Shown here piece after piece: positions 1-5,720 of a stretch of DNA of 5,886 nt. The stretch covers positions 1-5,886 of the forward strand of contig JALOMS010000326.1 in assembly GCA_025455345.1 (NCBI GenBank). Reading direction: 5' to 3'. Made by a program: the position numbers and the translations under genes. Position 1 is the first letter of the stretch. Every line of letters starts with the position of its first letter. The notes under the pieces were generated by a model. That model made no database searches. It was not told the DNA's origin and worked only from the letters and a program-made list of their open reading frames with translations. The DNA comes from Thermoflexibacter sp. (GTDB taxonomy: Bacteria; Bacteroidota; Bacteroidia; Cytophagales; Thermoflexibacteraceae).

Positions 1-1763
1 TGCTATTCGAGATACCCCAAAGTCTGATAGACATGAATCCTAAAATTGCTTTTATAGGATTTATTAGTTTATGTCTCTTAATTATCCTGAACTCGCCAAT
101 CATCAAACACATAAGAATCATGAAAATATTTCCTGCTCCTATGATAGTTGTTTTGGTGAGTATTGGTTTGGGATATATTTTTAATTTGGAAGAAGAGCAT
201 AGTTACTTTTTTTTGGACAAACAAGCATACTTTATTAGCCCTCAATTTTTAGTTACCTTACCCGATAATATTTTTGAAAGTATCGCTTTTCCTGATTTTG
301 GGAAGGTAGGAACGTATAAGTTTTGGATGGTAGTAATAACGATTACTTTAGTGCAAAGTTTGGAAACGGTGATGATAGCAAAAGCCGTAGAACAACTTGA
401 CCCTTATAAGCGCAGGGTAAATTTTGATAAGGATTTGAGAGCTATGGGCATTGGGAATATCATCTCTGGGAGTATTGGTGGCTTGCCTATGATAGCAGAG
501 ATTGTGCGTAGTTCTGCCAATATTTCTAATGGAGCAAAAACGCGTTGGGCAAACTTTTTCCATGGGGTTTTTATGCTTGTTTTTGTTATTTTTTTCCCAC
601 AGCTAATTCATAGGATTCCTTTGGCAGCCTTAGCCGCTATGTTGGTCTTTACGGGTTATAGGCTTGCTTCACCCCAAGAATTTGGCTTACTTTACAGGGT
701 AGGTCTTATCCAATTTAGTATTTTCTTAATCACCATTGTCATAACTTTGGCGACGGACTTACTGATTGGGGTATTTTCGGGGATTGTGGTCAAAACTATT
801 TTCCAACTTTATTATGGCGCACCGATTCGCTCCCTTTTCCAACCTTCCCTTTCCATCAAACACGATGATGCGGATACCTATCGTATTTCTATTGCTCAAT
901 CTATTACTTTTACCAACTATCTTTCTTTTAAGCGGTTTTTAAAACGAATTCCCAATAACAAGCACATCATTCTTGACTTCTCTGGAGCAGAATTTGTCGA
1001 TTATACAGTCATGGAACACTTGCATCTCTTGCAATCCGAATACAAAGAGTATGGTGGCAAGTTAGAATTGGTAGGTTTGGACAATCTTACTCCTCTCTCC
1101 ATGCATCCTTTATCTGTCAGAGTAGCTAATGTTCATGTAAAGACAAAAACAACACAACTCAATGAAAGACAAAAAAGAATCGCTACGATAGCCCAACAAA
1201 ATGGCTATACATTCAATCCACAAAAGGTTTTATTTGATTCAAAACTCAAGAATTTGCCCTTTTTCCTGTCCAAACAGCTCAAATACGAGGATAATATACT
1301 TTACAAAAATATATCTGACACGCATATCCAACTATCAGATATTCATGCCAAAGAAGGCGACCAAATCGGGCTAAGAATTTATAATTTTACCGCCTTACTC
1401 ATTACGGATACACCCGTTCGTCTTCCTGTGTTTTCCTTACAAAAAGAGCATTTTACCGATAAAGTGCTATCTAAAGCAGGCTTTAAAGACATCAATTTTG
1501 AAGAACATGAGCAGTTCTCTAAGATGTTCTTATTACAAGGGAAAAATGAAGCACAAATTAGGGCTTTTTTTGACAAGCCTTTGATGGATTTGATGGTAAA
1601 TTATCCTAAATATCATGTAGAATCTGATGGAAATTCTATACTTATACACAAAGAGATTAAATTTTTGGATAGCCAAGAGTTAGAAGAACTGATTGGCTTA
1701 GGAGAAAAGTGGAGATTTTACATCACTCAGCGAAATATTCAAGAGATGCCAACTTTTAAATGA
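1..1763 (+). CDS. SulP-family inorganic anion transporter with STAS domain, 5'-truncated by window edge
   Basis: Inner-membrane secondary transporter of the SulP (SLC26-like) family, which moves sulfate, bicarbonate or related anions; the substrate cannot be told from sequence. The frame is open from base 3 to the edge (LFEIPQSLID precedes the Met at 33), so that Met is internal and roughly the first 150-200 residues with several membrane helices are missing. Counting from Met33, hydrophobic segments lie near residues 5-24, 34-50, 97-117, 175-190, 196-210 and 225-260. The family signature is clear: LDPYKRR (122-128), GGLPM (149-153) and RSSANI (159-164). A cytoplasmic STAS domain follows at about 273-365 with DFSGAEFVDYTVMEHL. 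About 200 further soluble residues (375-576) lack membrane segments; I recall similar tails in Bacteroidota SulP proteins but know no name for the domain. It ends in TGA and converges on the ligase gene 75 bp away. Family assignment is firm; the ion is not. Confidence 0.93.
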   Translation, partial: LFEIPQSLIDMNPKIAFIGFISLCLLIILNSPIIKHIRIMKIFPAPMIVVLVSIGLGYIFNLEEEHSYFFLDKQAYFISPQFLVTLPDNIFESIAFPDFGKVGTYKFWMVVITITLVQSLETVMIAKAVEQLDPYKRRVNFDKDLRAMGIGNIISGSIGGLPMIAEIVRSSANISNGAKTRWANFFHGVFMLVFVIFFPQLIHRIPLAALAAMLVFTGYRLASPQEFGLLYRVGLIQFSIFLITIVITLATDLLIGVFSGIVVKTIFQLYYGAPIRSLFQPSLSIKHDDADTYRISIAQSITFTNYLSFKRFLKRIPNNKHIILDFSGAEFVDYTVMEHLHLLQSEYKEYGGKLELVGLDNLTPLSMHPLSVRVANVHVKTKTTQLNERQKRIATIAQQNGYTFNPQKVLFDSKLKNLPFFLSKQLKYEDNILYKNISDTHIQLSDIHAKEGDQIGLRIYNFTALLITDTPVRLPVFSLQKEHFTDKVLSKAGFKDINFEEHEQFSKMFLLQGKNEAQIRAFFDKPLMDLMVNYPKYHVESDGNSILIHKEIKFLDSQELEELIGLGEKWRFYITQRNIQEMPTFK

Positions 1764-1838
1764 GTAGAGAGGCTTGTGTATTTGTGGAAAATAATAATAT
1801 ATGCAATGATAATCAATGGCTTATTAATGTAAAATCTT

Positions 1839-3440
1839 TCAATTAAAGTTTTCTAATATCTTTCTCAAGTCTTCTAACGTATTGATTTCCTCTACTTTTT
1901 TATCTTTTCTCCATCTAAGAATACGGGGAAAACGAAGCGCAATGCCAGATTTGTGGCGCGAACTTGGTGCAATACCCTCAAAGGCTATTTCAAAAACTAA
2001 TTCTGCTTTGACCGTTCTTACGGGACCAAATTTGTCCAAAATGTTTTTTTGAATAAATACATTCACCTCCTCAAATTCCTTGTCTGTCAATCCTGAATAT
2101 GCTTTGGTAAAAGTAATTAATTTTTCTCCATCTCGCACTGCAAATGTATAATCCGTGTAGAGATTGGCGCGTCTGCCATGCCCTTTCTGTGCCGCAATCA
2201 GCACACAATCAATCGTTAGCGGATTGACTTTCCACTTCCACCAATCTCCCCTTCTGCGCCCTGTTTGGTAGGAAGAATTTTTCGCCTTGAGCATTAATCC
2301 CTCACTATTTTTTTCCCTTGCCTGATTTCTCTGCGATATGAGGTCTTCCCACCTTGTAAAATCTATCACAGGAGAAAGCCGCAATACCTCTTGTTGGCTT
2401 TGGAGGATAGTGTATTCTAAGCGTTTTCTTCTCTCTGCCAGAGATAAATATCGAATATCTTTATGCTCATATTCTAACAAATCATACGCAAGGAATATGA
2501 CAGGAGCATCTTCTAATATCTTTTTTGTAAGATTTTTTCTTCCAATTCTTGTTTGTAAAATATTAAAAATCAATACTTTGTTTTCTTTAAATGGTAAAAT
2601 TTCCCCATCTAAAACTGTCCCATTAGGAAGGCACGTCTTTAATACTTGGTATTCAGGAAATTTGTCAGTAATAAGTTCTTCCCCCCGACTCCAGACAAAG
2701 ATTTCATCTGCTCGTTTAATAATCTGCCCACGAATACCGTCCCATTTCCACTCTGCCTGCCACTCAGTAGGGTTGCCCAATTCTTTCAAATCATTTTCTA
2801 AGGCATACGCCAAATAAAAAGGATATGGTTTTGAAACATCGGTCTTAGCCAAATCTCCCTTGATAAGCGTGTCCAATGTGATAGTTTCTGTATCCCAATT
2901 CCCACTAATCTGATGAGTAATTATTTGGGCATCTAATTGATATACTTTGGACAAGGCATTAATTACCATTGCTTTAGATACACCTATGCGAAAATTGCCA
3001 CCCATGAGTTTGTTGAATATAAAGCACTCATTTTTGTCCAAACTTTTCCAAGCCTGCACGATAGCTACTTTTTTTTCTTCCTCACTTTTGTTTTGTAATT
3101 CTTTGAGGTATATCATCCATTCTTTGAGAGATTTTTCTTCTTTATCTCCCCTTGCTAATGGATTCTCACTCATTAGCAAAGCAATAGTTTCTGCCAAATC
3201 GCCCACGTGCTGATAAGATTCTTCGAAAAGCCAAGAAGGGATAGCACGCTCCTCCGCACACCACTCTCGGAGTTTAGTTGTATTGACTACTCGTTTGGGT
3301 CTTCTATCAGAGAAAAGAGCTAAGGTATAGATTTTTTCATCATCTGGAGCAGTCATAAAATAATCAACCAATGCTTGGAGTTTATCATTGGTTTTGGTGC
3401 TATTAGACAGTTCGGTAATGAGCGTCGCAAATTGTTTCAC
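1839..3440 (-). CDS. ATP-dependent DNA ligase (bacterial DNA-damage-cassette type)
   Basis: Seals nicks in duplex DNA through a lysyl-AMP intermediate. Numbered from the GTG start (533 aa, the usual size of this bacterial family), it has an N-terminal DNA-binding domain (about 1-210), an adenylation domain (about 212-415) and a C-terminal OB fold. Visible nucleotidyltransferase motifs are I, KWDGIR with catalytic Lys232; III, LDGEI (Glu280); IIIa, FLAYD (316-320); IV, EGLMLK (380-385); V, WWKWK (Lys402/Lys404); and RFPR (503-506) near the end. FTKAYSGLTDKEF in the OB fold is typical of these ligases. The frame stays open to a TTG at 3485, but GTG at 3440 gives the family-like start MKQFATLITEL, and a good promoter match lies over the extra 15 codons, so GTG is preferred. 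No Shine-Dalgarno is seen. The family (cisplatin-response ligase) usually neighbours a nuclease and an Lhr-like helicase; neither is present here. All catalytic motifs are intact, so it should be active. Confidence 0.95.
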   Translation of the reverse strand: MKQFATLITELSNSTKTNDKLQALVDYFMTAPDDEKIYTLALFSDRRPKRVVNTTKLREWCAEERAIPSWLFEESYQHVGDLAETIALLMSENPLARGDKEEKSLKEWMIYLKELQNKSEEEKKVAIVQAWKSLDKNECFIFNKLMGGNFRIGVSKAMVINALSKVYQLDAQIITHQISGNWDTETITLDTLIKGDLAKTDVSKPYPFYLAYALENDLKELGNPTEWQAEWKWDGIRGQIIKRADEIFVWSRGEELITDKFPEYQVLKTCLPNGTVLDGEILPFKENKVLIFNILQTRIGRKNLTKKILEDAPVIFLAYDLLEYEHKDIRYLSLAERRKRLEYTILQSQQEVLRLSPVIDFTRWEDLISQRNQAREKNSEGLMLKAKNSSYQTGRRRGDWWKWKVNPLTIDCVLIAAQKGHGRRANLYTDYTFAVRDGEKLITFTKAYSGLTDKEFEEVNVFIQKNILDKFGPVRTVKAELVFEIAFEGIAPSSRHKSGIALRFPRILRWRKDKKVEEINTLEDLRKILENFN

Positions 3441-3456
3441 AATATAGGTTTTTGTA

Positions 3457-3485
3457 CAAAAATAAAAGGAAGTAATAGATACCAA
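3457..3485 (-). promoter_or_regulatory. Candidate Bacteroidota promoter for the DNA ligase
   Basis: On the minus strand TATTTTTG (3464-3457) matches the -7 consensus TAnnTTTG exactly, with a TTG -33 element at 3485-3483 and an 18-bp spacer. Transcription would start near 3450, leaving a leader of about 10 nt before the GTG at 3440. The match is by eye against the known Bacteroidota sigma-ABfr consensus; such motifs can arise by chance in AT-rich DNA, but position and spacing are right. Confidence 0.5.
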
Positions 3486-3538
3486 AGATAATGTTGTAAT
3501 CTTTTTTTGTAAGTGGTTTTATGAACTTACGCACATAA

Positions 3539-3566
3539 GCATTTCTATTGTAAAATACGCTTTAGC
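3539..3566 (+). repeat. Extra 28-bp repeat copy outside the inverted-repeat element
   Basis: This 28-bp unit (begins GCATTTCTATTG, ends ACGCTTTAGC) is repeated in direct orientation 34 bp downstream at 3573-3600 and in inverted orientation at 4399-4426. By hand alignment it matches the inverted copy at 26 of 28 positions. It lies outside the long inverted repeat, so the unit is not simply a part of the element's left end. Its 3' part is a short palindrome (GCTTTAGC). Confidence 0.75.
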
Positions 3567-3654
3567 AATTGTGCATTTTTATAGTAAAACACGCTAAAGC
3601 GTGTTATGTTCATTATCAAGCACTTGTACACCTTTCAGGGCTATTGATTACCCA
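3567..3654 (+). repeat. Left arm of 88-bp inverted repeat
   Basis: Begins AATTGTGCATTTTTATAG and ends GGGCTATTGATTACCCA. It matches the reverse complement of 4345-4432 at 77 of 88 positions with no gaps; the central run from GTTCATTATCAAGCACTTG is the best conserved. Of the 11 differences several are C/T changes. It includes the second copy of the 28-bp unit (3573-3600) and a strong hairpin (3588-3605). Confidence 0.85.
3588..3605. repeat. Perfect 8-bp-stem hairpin in the left arm
   Basis: AACACGCTAAAGCGTGTT forms an 8-bp perfect stem with a 2-nt centre. In the right arm the equivalent palindrome is only 5 bp (ACGCT..AGCGT, 4397-4408), and in the outer 28-bp copy only 3 bp. No T-run follows, so it does not look like an intrinsic terminator. 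A REP-like palindrome is the closest description. Confidence 0.65.
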
Positions 3655-3681
3655 CATCTTCGTCGATTTGCTTTCTTGCTT

Positions 3682-4284
3682 TTATAGCCATTTAGGTATT
3701 TTTGATAATGACAAACTTTTCATATCCGCCTCTCTATCGGCAATATACACCCCTTGTTTTTCTGGGTAAGACTCAAAATAGGAAGCAAAACGCTTAAAAC
3801 CTGTTACCCAACGGTAAGCCTCTCTATATTCAGGCAAAACAAACTGCCTTTGCTTGTTTCGCTTGCCTAAACTATCTGCCTTACGCCCATAAAATGAAAG
3901 CCGCGAAATAGCAAAAGGGCTACCACTTGCCTTGATTAATAACAGAGTATCCATAAAAAAGCCCTTTTGGTAAGATTCGTGTAAACAGTCTAAATGAGCC
4001 GCCGAGCGATTGCCCGTGTAAAGCAGTTCACTCGTATCTTGTATCCCTAAAATGACCTGATTTTCCAAAAAATCAGCACTCTGTGCAATACCCGATTCGT
4101 AAGCGGCTACTATCTTGGCTGAACTTACCTGACTATGGTTAATAAAACGATAAAAAGCCTTTGTCTCCCCTGAAGACTGCATGGATTTGGGAATACTATC
4201 AAAGTGTTTCCCTAACCTGTCTAAGATTAAACCAAAACGCTTGTTTAAACGTTTATCTCCAAAATTTACTTGACCAATCAACAT
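3682..4284 (-). pseudogene. IS4-family transposase, N-terminal remnant (C-terminal catalytic Glu lost)
   Basis: The 200-residue frame begins at an ATG two codons after an in-frame TAA. The N-terminus NFGDKRLNKRFGLILDRLG and the later SIPKSM..GETKAFYRFINH match the Tn5/IS4 transposase DNA-binding region. The DDE core is only partly present: the first Asp is in IQDTSELLYT (Asp83) and the second in YIADREADM (Asp183). The region that should follow, carrying the third acidic residue and the YREK signature that names the IS4 family, is absent; Tn5 transposase is 476 residues with its Glu at 326. After DREADMKSL the frame runs about ten residues to a stop next to the left arm, so a deletion probably removed the 3' half. 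The product cannot catalyse transposition, though it might still bind element ends (inference). Family call firm, deletion junction approximate. Confidence 0.88.
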
Positions 4285-4307
4285 AAATTATCTAATTTTA
4301 ATCAAGT

Positions 4308-4386
4308 TTATCAAAATGTATGCTTGCACAAAGGTAAAAACTTATGGGTAATCGATAGCCCTGAAGGGTGTGCAAGTGCTTGATAA
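4308..4386. repeat. Two-step inverted repeat over the transposase leader and element end
   Basis: TTATCAA (4308-4314) pairs with TTGATAA (4380-4386), and CTTGCACA (4323-4330) pairs with TGTGCAAG (4369-4376), giving a nested 7+8 bp stem around a 38-nt centre. It lies in the leader of the transposase remnant and extends into the right arm. It could be a fold in the transposase mRNA that limits translation from outside transcripts, or a transposase-binding site; both are inference. Confidence 0.45.
4329..4336 (-). promoter_or_regulatory. Possible -7 element for the transposase remnant
   Basis: TACCTTTG on the minus strand fits TAnnTTTG and sits 44 bp before the transposase ATG. No TTG -33 element is found at a normal distance, so this is a weak call. 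Confidence 0.22.
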
Positions 4387-4432
4387 TGAACTAAAAACGC
4401 TAAAGCGTATTTTACAATAAAAATACACAATT
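4345..4432 (-). repeat. Right arm of 88-bp inverted repeat
   Basis: On the plus strand it begins TGGGTAATCGATAGCCC and ends AAAATACACAATT; read in reverse it aligns base for base with the left arm (77 of 88 identical). It contains the inverted copy of the 28-bp unit (4399-4426) and the small palindrome CCCTGAAGGG (4359-4368). It ends 22 bp before the phosphorylase start codon, so any promoter for that gene must lie in or across it unless it is very close to the ATG. Confidence 0.85.
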
Positions 4433-4454
4433 ACTTAATAATTTATAACTATTT

Positions 4455-5324
4455 ATGCCAATACCAGAATCAGAGTTAGTATTGAATAAGGACGGAAGTA
4501 TTTATCACTTACACCTACAGCCCGAACAGGTAGCTGATGACATTATCGTGGTAGGAGACCCTGAGCGTGTGCCTAAGGTTAGCCGTTTCTTTGACAAGAT
4601 TATTTACAAAGTACAAAAGCGAGAGTTCATTACCCATACTGGTACTTACAAAGGAAGAATGTTGTCTGTCATTTCTTCTGGTATTGGCACAGACAATGTA
4701 GAAATTCTTATGACAGAGTTGGACGCATTGGCAAATATAGATTTGAAAAAACGAGAATTAAAAGATAACCATAAGTCATTAAATATCATTAGGATTGGCA
4801 CTTCTGGTAGCTTGCAAACCCATATTCCTTTAGGTAGCCACTTAGCTTCTGCGTATGGAGTAGGATTAGATACGCTGATGTGTTTTTATGATTTACCCCA
4901 AGACCAATTAGAAAATAGCGTAGGCACGAGATTACAAGAGAAGCTCTCCTTGCCTTTTCGTCCGTACTGTGTGAAAAGTTCTGAAAATTTATTAAAAAAA
5001 TTTGCTTCCCAGATGTTTCATGGTGTAACTGCTACGTGTTGTGGATTTTATGCTCCTCAAGGGCGAAAAATCAAAGCTAACTTAAAAATACCTCACTTAG
5101 TAAAAACACTACACGAATTTAATGTATCAGAAAAGCAGGATTTTCAAATTACTAATTTTGAGATGGAGACCGCAGGATATTATGCAATGGGGCAGATATT
5201 AGGACATGAAATGCTATCTTTGAATGCTATTTTGGCAAATAGAATTACTAATGAATTTCATCACAATCCTGAGAAATCAGTCAATGAATTGATAGAAAAA
5301 GTGTTGGAAATGATAACCCAATAA
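4455..5324 (+). CDS. Nucleoside phosphorylase, uridine-phosphorylase-like
   Basis: Cytosolic nucleoside salvage enzyme of the PNP/UDP phosphorylase family: phosphorolysis of a nucleoside to free base and (deoxy)ribose-1-phosphate. The 289-residue protein has the phosphate-binding GDPERV (34-39), the RIGTSG strand (113-118) and the ribose-binding EMET (236-239). FYAPQGR (198-204) keeps the Gln-x-Arg pair that in E. coli uridine phosphorylase contacts uracil, and LANRITNE near 260-267 resembles the VNRTQQE stretch of that enzyme, so uridine is the likely substrate; other nucleosides are not excluded. It is longer than the E. coli enzyme (253 aa), partly from an insert at about 96-110. The N-terminus ESELVLNKDGSIYHLHL fits Bacteroidota members of the family, supporting this ATG. 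No Shine-Dalgarno and no TAnnTTTG promoter are visible in the 22 bp between it and the repeat element. A terminator follows 69 bp after the stop. Confidence 0.92.
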   Translation: MPIPESELVLNKDGSIYHLHLQPEQVADDIIVVGDPERVPKVSRFFDKIIYKVQKREFITHTGTYKGRMLSVISSGIGTDNVEILMTELDALANIDLKKRELKDNHKSLNIIRIGTSGSLQTHIPLGSHLASAYGVGLDTLMCFYDLPQDQLENSVGTRLQEKLSLPFRPYCVKSSENLLKKFASQMFHGVTATCCGFYAPQGRKIKANLKIPHLVKTLHEFNVSEKQDFQITNFEMETAGYYAMGQILGHEMLSLNAILANRITNEFHHNPEKSVNELIEKVLEMITQ

Positions 5325-5393
5325 ATTGCCTTAAGGTTAATTTGCATCTAAATCCACATTTGTAAGATTTTAGTTAAATTTTATAGGAATAAG

Positions 5394-5435
5394 AAAAACC
5401 TGTCAAGTATAGTTGTACTTTAAAGGTTTTTTTTT
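5394..5435 (+). terminator. Intrinsic terminator after the nucleoside phosphorylase
   Basis: AAAAACCT (5394-5401) pairs with AGGTTTTT (5424-5431), and inside it AAGTA (5405-5409) pairs with TACTT (5416-5420). The second strand runs into nine consecutive T (5427-5435). Only a few G:C pairs are present, which is common in AT-rich genomes. The A-run on the other side means it could also work on the minus strand. Confidence 0.65.
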
Positions 5436-5540
5436 GTATTTTAGCATGATTTTACACACTAAATGGTAACTTTACTATGAGTATGTGCATTTTAGGTGTG
5501 GATATTGTGCGAAAGATTTTTTTATAATTTTACCTATTTC

Positions 5541-5570
5541 ATGAATGATGTTTTTTTCTATATCATTCAT
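5541..5570. repeat. Perfect 9-bp inverted repeat in the intergenic gap
   Basis: ATGAATGAT (5541-5549) and ATCATTCAT (5562-5570) are exact reverse complements around a 12-nt T-rich centre. No T-run follows, so it is not an obvious terminator. It is in the 285-bp gap (5436-5720), which otherwise shows no coding potential, and lies about 70 bp upstream of the candidate promoter of the next gene. It could be a dyad protein-binding site; function unknown. Confidence 0.5.
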
Positions 5571-5580
5571 CTGCTTTTAA

Positions 5581-5679
5581 AACTTACATAACACATTAAA
5601 TCTAACCTTATAATTTGTCCTACGTTTAATAGGATAATCACTATATTTGTATTAATCTTAAACTTACGTACAACACTTT
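5581..5679 (+). repeat. Short direct repeat around AACTTAC(G/A)TA
   Basis: AACTTACATAACACATT (5581-5597) recurs 80 bp on as AACTTACGTACAACACTTT (5661-5679), similar with a small gap. A third relative, AACTTACGCACA, is at 3524-3535 next to the repeat element and differs from the 5661 copy at one of 12 positions. These may be relics of element ends or chance resemblance in AT-rich DNA. Confidence 0.35.
5615..5649 (+). promoter_or_regulatory. Candidate promoter for the secreted-protein gene
   Basis: TATATTTG (5642-5649) is an exact match to TAnnTTTG. The nearest TTG that could act as the -33 element is at 5615-5617, giving a 24-bp spacer, slightly longer than usual. Transcription from here would start near 5655, some 65 nt before the first possible ATG at 5721. 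One of the AACTTACGTACA repeats falls in the expected start-site region. Confidence 0.4.
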
Positions 5680-5720
5680 CTACTTTTAAAACCAATAATT
5701 CAAATAGGAATTAACGCTCT

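Larger units (their letters stand above)
3567..4432. mobile_element. 866-bp inverted-repeat element carrying a truncated IS4-family transposase
   Basis: Two 88-bp arms in inverted orientation enclose the remains of one transposase gene. The arms align without gaps with 77 of 88 positions identical. IS4-family elements normally are about 1.4-1.6 kb with short terminal repeats (under about 25 bp) and encode a transposase of 400 or more residues; here the coding part is 200 residues. Two readings fit: an internally deleted, non-autonomous derivative whose ends include the long arms, or an IS relic lying between two inverted copies of a separate interspersed repeat. No target-site duplication is visible directly outside the arms. 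The element fills the divergent intergenic region between the ligase and the nucleoside phosphorylase. Element ends are set only by where the two arms stop matching. Confidence 0.6.

Noticed and set aside
348..563. 71-codon open frame on the minus strand
   Set aside because: Antisense to the best conserved part of the SulP transporter; no family resemblance.
1379..1576. 65-codon open frame on the minus strand
   Set aside because: Antisense to the C-terminal part of the transporter, with no supporting signal.
1764..1838. Terminator between the convergent transporter and ligase genes
   Set aside because: The 75-bp gap is AT-rich but I find no stable stem followed by a T-run on either strand.
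2338..2817. 159-codon open frame on the plus strand inside the ligase gene
   Set aside because: It lies wholly within the minus-strand ligase, whose catalytic motifs are intact in the other frame; the translated sequence has no recognisable domain.
2947..3213. 88-codon open frame on the plus strand
   Set aside because: Antisense shadow of the conserved N-terminal domain of the ligase.
3539..3605. Possible CRISPR-like repeat array because of the regular 28-bp units
   Set aside because: Only two units in tandem with a 6-bp gap, no spacers of normal size and no cas genes; a REP-like palindromic repeat fits better.
3569..3769. 66-codon open frame on the plus strand across the left arm and the transposase remnant
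   Set aside because: It spans repeat DNA and the antisense of the transposase; its composition does not suggest a protein.
3567..4432. Target-site duplication flanking the element
   Set aside because: Bases just outside the arms (ACGCTTTAGC on the left, ACTTAATAAT on the right) do not form a convincing direct repeat.
5477..5527. 16-codon mini-frame (MSMCILGVDIVRKIFL) in the intergenic gap
   Set aside because: Too short, with no ribosome site or promoter; expected by chance.
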